The translations under genes were made by a program, and so were the position numbers. DNA of 11,425 nt from an uncultured bacterium (GTDB lineage: Bacteria; Desulfobacterota; Desulfobulbia; Desulfobulbales; Desulfobulbaceae), in NCBI GenBank assembly GCA_903896915.1, contig CAITZN010000402.1, positions 1 through 11,425 on the forward strand, read 5' to 3'. Under the pieces are notes generated by a model. It did not search any database and had not been told where the DNA came from. It saw only the letters and a program-made list of their open reading frames with translations. The stretch's first letter is position 1. Each line of letters begins with the position of its first letter. Shown piece by piece: positions 7,191 to 11,425 of the stretch.

Positions 7191-9371
7191 ATGCACCGTT
7201 TACGCCCGACCTCCAAAATAAAGAAGAAACTGCCGCTGCAATTTACCGCCACCTGCGCGACCGGTCTGGAATCACTGGCCAGTGAAGAGATCGTCAAAAT
7301 CGGCGGGGAATCAATTGAATCCCATCCCGGTGCGGTTTCGTGGGCCGGCGGCCTGGAAACCGGTTACCGAGCCTGCCTCTGGTCACGGTTCGCCTCACGC
7401 ATCCTGCTCGAACTAGCCCGGTTCGACGCCCCTGACCCTGACGCACTCTACACCTATGCCGGCACTATCCTCTGGGATGAACATTTCACCCAGGATTCGA
7501 CTTTTGCCGTGCACACCACCCTGACCGATGCCGCACTGACCCACAGCCAATACGCCTCCCTGCGGATCAAAGACGCCATAGTCGATCAATTCCGCAAAAG
7601 GTTTGGCACACGGCCCAATGTCGACGCCAACAACCCCGACATCCGCATCAACCTCCATGTCGAAGGAACCGAAGCCTCCCTTTCCATTGATTTCACTGGA
7701 GAAAGTCTGCACCGACGCGGCTACCGCACCGGCGGTGGCGATGCACCCCTCAAGGAAACCCTGGCCGCCGCCATTGTCAGTCTTTCGGGCTGGTTGCAGC
7801 ACGCTGCCACCGAACCTATTCTCCTGGATCCGATGTGCGGCAGCGGCACCCTACTGATCGAAGCGGCCCTCATGCTCAGCAACTCTGCGCCAGGGTTGCA
7901 ACGCAAAGTCTTTGGCTTCATGGCCTGGAACAAACACGACCAGCCGCTCTGGGAACGGCTGGTGCAAGAGGCTCTCGACCTTGAAGGCCAAGGTCTTCCC
8001 GAAATCTGGCCGCAATTCATCGGCTACGACGCGGACCCCAAGATCGTTGCGACCGCCCGGCAGAACGTGATTGCCGCCGGCCTACGGGATATCATTATCA
8101 TCAAGCAGCGACAGCTGGCCCGACTACAAAGTCCTGGTCCCCAAGGGTGCATGCTCACCAACCCTCCGTACGGCGAGCGGTTATCTGAAAAAGAGGCGGT
8201 GAAATATCTCTACCGCTGTCTAGGACGAACCTTCCGCACCCATTTCAAAGGGTGGCGACTGGGATTTTTCACAGCCAACCCCGACTTGGCGGAGATGACC
8301 GGCATGATCTGGGAACAACGGCACCGACTCTATAACGGCCCAATCAAATGCCAACTGCTGGTAGGCAGTGAAAGCCAGAGCACGGAGCGGTCCCCGCAGA
8401 CCTGGTCGACCATCCCCTTGGAGGCCGAAAGCCCAGGCCAGGATTTCGCCAACCGCCTGATCAAAAATTGCACTTTCCTGCTGCCTTGGGCGCAAGAAGA
8501 GCAGATCACCTGTTTTCGGATTTATGACGGTGACATCCCGGAATTCAATCTGGCCGTCGATTTCTATGAAGAATGGATCCATGTGCAGGAATACGCACCA
8601 CCGGCCACGGTTGATCAGGAGAAAGCGGAGCAGCGGTTTAGCCTTGCCTTGCAGGTGATTCGTACGGTTTTCAACGTCCCCCGCAGCCGAATTTTCATCA
8701 AAACCCGTCAGAAACAGAAAGGAACGCAACAGTATCAAAAAAAGGAGGGAACCGGACCACTCATTGAGGTCCATGAAGGAGGCGGCCGTTTTCTGGTCAA
8801 TTTCACCGACTACTTGGACACCGGGCTTTTCCTCGATCATCGGATTACCAGGGCGCGTTTGGGCCTGTTGGCTCAGGGCAAAACCTTCCTCAACCTCTTT
8901 GGTTATACCGGATCCGCCACCATCTATGCCGCTATGGGCGGGGCCACCGCGACCACCACGGTCGACATCTCAGAGACCTATCTCTCCCGGGCCAATGCCA
9001 ATCTGGCTCTCAACGGATTTGGAGGGCCGCTGCATCAGACTATCGAGGCCGATTGCATGGAGTGGCTCAAGCACAATCATGAACGCTACGGTCTTATTTT
9101 TGTCGATCCGCCGACGTTCTCCAACGCGCGGCACCGCAAGCAAACCTTTGATATCCAAAACGATCATCCCGTCCTGCTCCGTCTGGCCATGCAACACCTG
9201 GCCAAAGGCGGCTTGCTGATTTTTTCCACTAATTTCCGCAAGTTCAAACTTGAAGATTCACTCCTCGAGGAATTTGCAGTACAGGAGATCAGTGAGGAGA
9301 CCCTACCTCGCGATTTTCAACGGAATCCCCGTATTCACCGCTGCTGGGAGTTCAAACACCTGCAGATGTAA
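7191..9371 (+). CDS. rlmKL: Bifunctional 23S rRNA methyltransferase RlmK/RlmL
   Basis: A 726-residue fusion that modifies 23S rRNA during assembly of the large ribosomal subunit: the RlmL half makes m2G2445 and the RlmK half m7G2069 (E. coli numbering). An N-terminal THUMP region (about 20-180) contains the family's QYASLRIKDAI (119-129). The first Rossmann methyltransferase has DPMCGSGT (213-220) for S-adenosylmethionine and the catalytic TNPPYGERL (323-331). The second has NLFGYTGS (568-575) and FVDPPTFSNARH (637-648), typical of RlmK/RlmI. Length is close to the 702 residues of the E. coli protein. The ATG at 7191 is the only start after an in-frame TAA at 7176-7178, but no good Shine-Dalgarno site precedes it. 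The Nudix gene follows after 25 bases, probably in the same transcript. Confidence 0.95.
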   Translation: MHRLRPTSKIKKKLPLQFTATCATGLESLASEEIVKIGGESIESHPGAVSWAGGLETGYRACLWSRFASRILLELARFDAPDPDALYTYAGTILWDEHFTQDSTFAVHTTLTDAALTHSQYASLRIKDAIVDQFRKRFGTRPNVDANNPDIRINLHVEGTEASLSIDFTGESLHRRGYRTGGGDAPLKETLAAAIVSLSGWLQHAATEPILLDPMCGSGTLLIEAALMLSNSAPGLQRKVFGFMAWNKHDQPLWERLVQEALDLEGQGLPEIWPQFIGYDADPKIVATARQNVIAAGLRDIIIIKQRQLARLQSPGPQGCMLTNPPYGERLSEKEAVKYLYRCLGRTFRTHFKGWRLGFFTANPDLAEMTGMIWEQRHRLYNGPIKCQLLVGSESQSTERSPQTWSTIPLEAESPGQDFANRLIKNCTFLLPWAQEEQITCFRIYDGDIPEFNLAVDFYEEWIHVQEYAPPATVDQEKAEQRFSLALQVIRTVFNVPRSRIFIKTRQKQKGTQQYQKKEGTGPLIEVHEGGGRFLVNFTDYLDTGLFLDHRITRARLGLLAQGKTFLNLFGYTGSATIYAAMGGATATTTVDISETYLSRANANLALNGFGGPLHQTIEADCMEWLKHNHERYGLIFVDPPTFSNARHRKQTFDIQNDHPVLLRLAMQHLAKGGLLIFSTNFRKFKLEDSLLEEFAVQEISEETLPRDFQRNPRIHRCWEFKHLQM

Positions 9372-9396
9372 TCATACCGCTTGAGGCTATGCAATC

Positions 9397-9897
9397 GTGA
9401 CCCCGAACCCTGCCGAAGAAATCGTCAAAATCGTTGACCGGGAGAATTGTCCTATCGGGGCTGTCACCCGCCAGATCATGCGGCAACAAAAACTTATCCA
9501 CCAGGCCTCCTATATTCTGGTCTTCAATAGCGGTGGTGAGTTATTCATCCAAAAACGAACCAAGAGCAAAGATATTTACCCCGGCTACTGGGATCTTGCT
9601 GCCGGCGGAGTTGTCCAGGCCGGAGAAAGCTACGAAGAGTCGGCGCACCGCGAACTTCGAGAAGAGTTGGGTTTGGCCAACGCCAAACTCCGATTCCTGT
9701 TCGATCAATACTATGAAGACGCTGATAACAAGGTGTGGGGCCGCATTTTTTCCTGCACCAGCAACGGCCCATTCACCCTGCAAACCGAAGAGATCGACTA
9801 TGGCCGGTTTATCCCGCCTGCCGAGATCGCGCACCTGCACCAGACCGAGCCGATAACCCCTGACGGTCTGCAACTGCTCCCGAGAATCTTGCTATAA
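9397..9897 (+). CDS. Nudix hydrolase, YfcD-like
   Basis: A 166-residue Nudix-fold hydrolase that cleaves a nucleoside diphosphate linked to another group; the actual substrate is unknown. The Nudix box is complete at 71-93 (G71, E77, then RELREELGL at 85-93, metal-binding E89 and E90). The opening EIVKIVDRENCPIGAVTR and the QKRTKSKDIYPGYWDLAAGG stretch before the box resemble E. coli YfcD and isopentenyl-diphosphate isomerase-like Nudix proteins. Size is normal for the subfamily. It starts with GTG: a nearby ATG at 9389 reads into a stop within four codons, whereas TTGAGG at 9381-9386 lies a plausible ten bases upstream of the GTG. It follows rlmKL by 25 bases, suggesting co-transcription without an obvious shared pathway. 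Confidence 0.9.
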   Translation: MTPNPAEEIVKIVDRENCPIGAVTRQIMRQQKLIHQASYILVFNSGGELFIQKRTKSKDIYPGYWDLAAGGVVQAGESYEESAHRELREELGLANAKLRFLFDQYYEDADNKVWGRIFSCTSNGPFTLQTEEIDYGRFIPPAEIAHLHQTEPITPDGLQLLPRILL

Positions 9898-9910
9898 GAT
9901 GCGATTTTTC

Positions 9911-9940
9911 TTGGTTAAAGCCGAGTGGTTACCATATACT
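9911..9940 (+). promoter_or_regulatory. Possible promoter of the EAL-HDOD gene
   Basis: TATACT (9935-9940) is a 5/6 match to the -10 consensus; TTGGTT (9911-9916) is a weak -35 at 18 bases. Transcription would begin near 9947, 35 bases before the ATG. Confidence 0.35.
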
Positions 9941-9963
9941 CTTAACAATATTGAATTGAGAGT
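9938..9963 (+). repeat. Inverted repeat over the predicted transcription start of the EAL-HDOD gene
   Basis: ACTCTTAA (9938-9945) pairs with TTGAGAGT (9956-9963), eight pairs including one G-T, around a ten-base loop that itself contains the palindrome CAATATTG (9946-9953). It overlaps the -10 box, so it suits a repressor operator better than an RNA hairpin. Inference only. Confidence 0.3.
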
Positions 9964-9971
9964 TTACTGGC

Positions 9972-9975
9972 AGGA
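9972..9975 (+). promoter_or_regulatory. Shine-Dalgarno site of the EAL-HDOD gene
   Basis: AGGA lies six bases before the ATG at 9982 and supports that start. Confidence 0.5.
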
Positions 9976-9981
9976 TACGCA

Positions 9982-11187
9982 ATGTATGTTTATATAGCTC
10001 GGCAGCCAATCTTCACCGCACAAAAAAAGTTGTTCGCCTACGAACTTCTCTTCCGCCAAACCATGGGGTTGCACTTGGGTGAACTCAGTGGCGACCGGGC
10101 CACCACCAGCCTCCTGTCCACCACCTTTCTCACCGAAGGGATTGAAAAAGTTGCAGGCAACAAACTTTGCTTCATTAATTTCACCGAGAATCTCATCCTC
10201 AAGGAGATTGCAAACTTCTTTTCCAAAGATGCCATTGTCGTCGAAATCCTGGAGGATGTGCTGCCCACCCCAGAGGTGATGGCGGCCTGCGCCAAGCTTT
10301 CCCAGAAAGGGTATACGATCGCTCTAGACGATTTCGTCTTCAATTTAGAGATGATACCGCTGATCGAACTGGCTAATATCATCAAGATTGACTACCGGCT
10401 TTCGACAACGGACGAAATCGAACGGATTCTTTACCGGCTGTCCCGCTACGACATCAAATATCTCGCCGAAAAGATTGAAACCTATGAGGAATTCGAACAC
10501 GCCCGTAAACTCGGCTTCCATTATTTCCAGGGTTATTTCTTTGCCAAACCAGAATCTATCAAAATGCGAGAAGTTTCATCGGTCAAAATCAGCAAAATCA
10601 GGCTGCTGGCCGAGATTAACAAAAAAGACACCTCGATGGTAAACCTGCAGAAAATAATCGAAGCCGATGTTGCTATCGCCTACAAACTGCTCCGTTATAT
10701 CAACTCGGCATACTATTATCTGCTGAAAGAGGTGACTTCTATCCGGCAGGCTATGATTTATCTGGGGGAAAAAGAGATTCGCCGTTTTATTATCCTGGTG
10801 GTCATCTCAGAGCTTGCAGCGGATAAACCCACGGAACTGCTGCGGCTGTCCTTGATCAGAGCTAAATTTTGCGAACTACTGGCCGCAGGATGCCAATCCG
10901 CTTCGGACGCCTCGGAGTTGTTCATGCTCGGGCTTTTTTCACTGATCGACGCTATCCTTGATACGACCATGCAGCTAGCAATGGAAAAACTCCCTCTCAC
11001 CCCTGGGGTCAAAAAGGCTCTCGTCAGTCAGGACGGCCCCCTTTTCCCTATTCTGCAAGCGGTCATTGCCTACGAGCATGGCAGGCCGGATGAATGCCTG
11101 CAAGCTCTGCAGACCCTTAATATCGACACAACATTTGTGTATGACAACTACCTGAAAGCACTAAACTACTCAACCATCATGGATTAG
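9982..11187 (+). CDS. EAL-HDOD signalling protein (YuxH/CdgJ-like), degenerate EAL domain
   Basis: A 401-residue protein with an N-terminal EAL-like domain (about 1-195) and a C-terminal HDOD domain (about 200-390), the arrangement of B. subtilis YuxH and Vibrio CdgJ. Active EAL domains hydrolyse cyclic di-GMP. Here the signature is YELLFR (20-25) in place of an intact EAL-L-R, and the DDFG loop reads ALDDFVF (114-120), although INFTEN (65-70), VVEILE (86-91), KID (135-137) and FQGYFFAKP (182-190) keep the fold. I therefore expect no or weak phosphodiesterase activity and a role in protein binding or signal relay; CdgJ acts in motility. The HDOD domain lacks an HD metal motif, as is normal for that family. 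No membrane segment is seen, so it is cytoplasmic. It is a single gene, 84 bases after the Nudix gene, with its own likely promoter and AGGA site. Confidence 0.92.
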   Translation: MYVYIARQPIFTAQKKLFAYELLFRQTMGLHLGELSGDRATTSLLSTTFLTEGIEKVAGNKLCFINFTENLILKEIANFFSKDAIVVEILEDVLPTPEVMAACAKLSQKGYTIALDDFVFNLEMIPLIELANIIKIDYRLSTTDEIERILYRLSRYDIKYLAEKIETYEEFEHARKLGFHYFQGYFFAKPESIKMREVSSVKISKIRLLAEINKKDTSMVNLQKIIEADVAIAYKLLRYINSAYYYLLKEVTSIRQAMIYLGEKEIRRFIILVVISELAADKPTELLRLSLIRAKFCELLAAGCQSASDASELFMLGLFSLIDAILDTTMQLAMEKLPLTPGVKKALVSQDGPLFPILQAVIAYEHGRPDECLQALQTLNIDTTFVYDNYLKALNYSTIMD

Positions 11188-11261
11188 CGACAAGATCAGA
11201 CCGACACAATCGACGCAACCTTCTGATAAAAAATCAATACCTACGTCATCCTTTATCCCTG

Positions 11262-11425
11262 CTAATCCTCCCACAATCGGAACAACTGCTGGATCCCCTG
11301 GGAAGCCAGCTCTGCCATGACAGTAAACAGTTCCGGGCGGAAGGGCGCCCCCTCTGCCGTGGTCTGCACCTCAATCCAACGCCCGTCGCGGCTCATGACA
11401 AAATTGGCATCAACATCGGCGGCGG
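11262..11425 (-). CDS. rph: RNase PH, C-terminal part only (continues past window end)
   Basis: Reading the - strand from the window edge gives 53 codons and a TAG (complement of 11262-11264). The peptide begins [20 protein letters not shown] and continues TTAEGAPF, then a helical tail ending RLWED. The ADVDxNFVM and EVQxTAEGxPF motifs are diagnostic of the C-terminal part of RNase PH, the phosphorolytic 3'-to-5' exoribonuclease that trims tRNA 3' ends as a hexamer. The catalytic core lies outside the window. It converges with the EAL-HDOD gene, with 74 bases between the stops and no strong terminator hairpin there. Confidence 0.9.
   Translation of the reverse strand, partial: AADVDANFVMSRDGRWIEVQTTAEGAPFRPELFTVMAELASQGIQQLFRLWED

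Noticed and set aside
8220..8840. 206-codon - strand frame inside rlmKL
   Set aside because: Fully antisense to conserved methyltransferase sequence; a shadow frame.
11188..11261. Bidirectional terminator between the convergent EAL-HDOD and rph genes
   Set aside because: Only a 4-bp stem (TGAT/ATCA, 11224-11236) around A-rich sequence is visible, too weak to call a terminator.
1..11425. Defence system, CRISPR array, prophage, IS element or tRNA in the window
   Set aside because: No regularly spaced repeats, transposase or integrase motifs, or cloverleaf-like sequences were seen; the genes are housekeeping, transport, signalling and glycan functions.

Overview
The window looks like an ordinary chromosomal stretch from a Gram-negative bacterium. 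The main reason is the RND-type inner-membrane efflux pump; the gene families and codon use would suit a deltaproteobacterium (Desulfobacterota, perhaps a Desulfobulbaceae relative), but that placement is a weak guess. All complete genes lie on the + strand and only the last, partial gene is on the - strand. No tRNA, rRNA, CRISPR array or mobile element was seen.

Region by region. (1) 1-2077: the C-terminal two thirds of an RND (HAE1-like) efflux permease. Its reading frame changes by one base at a run of eight T (438-445), so as written it is frameshifted. (2) 2227-3381: a bacterial TMEM43 (LUMA) family membrane protein, alone behind a strong ribosome binding site and a region of inverted repeats. 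(3) 3382-3788: a 407-base AT-rich control region with a palindrome, a good sigma70-type promoter and a second possible promoter that carries 11-bp-spaced direct repeats. (4) 3789-6864: a tight three-gene operon (stop/start overlaps of 1 and 4 bases) coding for a PIG-V-like GT-C glycosyltransferase, a GtrB/ArnC-like polyprenyl-phosphate glycosyltransferase, and a YdjC/ChbG/HpnK-family sugar deacetylase. (5) 6865-7190: 326 bases with no convincing gene. (6) 7191-9897: the rRNA methyltransferase fusion rlmKL, then a YfcD-like Nudix hydrolase 25 bases downstream. (7) 9982-11187: a degenerate EAL plus HDOD signalling protein with its own probable promoter. (8) 11262-11425, - strand: the last 53 codons of RNase PH, convergent with the EAL-HDOD gene.

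The most interesting unit is the three-gene operon. Its enzymes correspond step by step to the ArnC-ArnD-ArnT logic (also FlmF2-NaxD-FlmK in Francisella and the Lgm system of Bordetella): put an N-acetylated sugar on a polyprenyl phosphate, deacetylate it, then transfer the amino sugar to an acceptor on the outer face of the membrane. Here, however, the final transferase belongs to the PIG-V family and not the ArnT/PMT family. I infer an envelope amino-sugar (or other lipid-linked sugar) modification pathway; the substrate and acceptor cannot be read from the sequence. The remaining genes are housekeeping or general signalling functions with no visible link to this operon.
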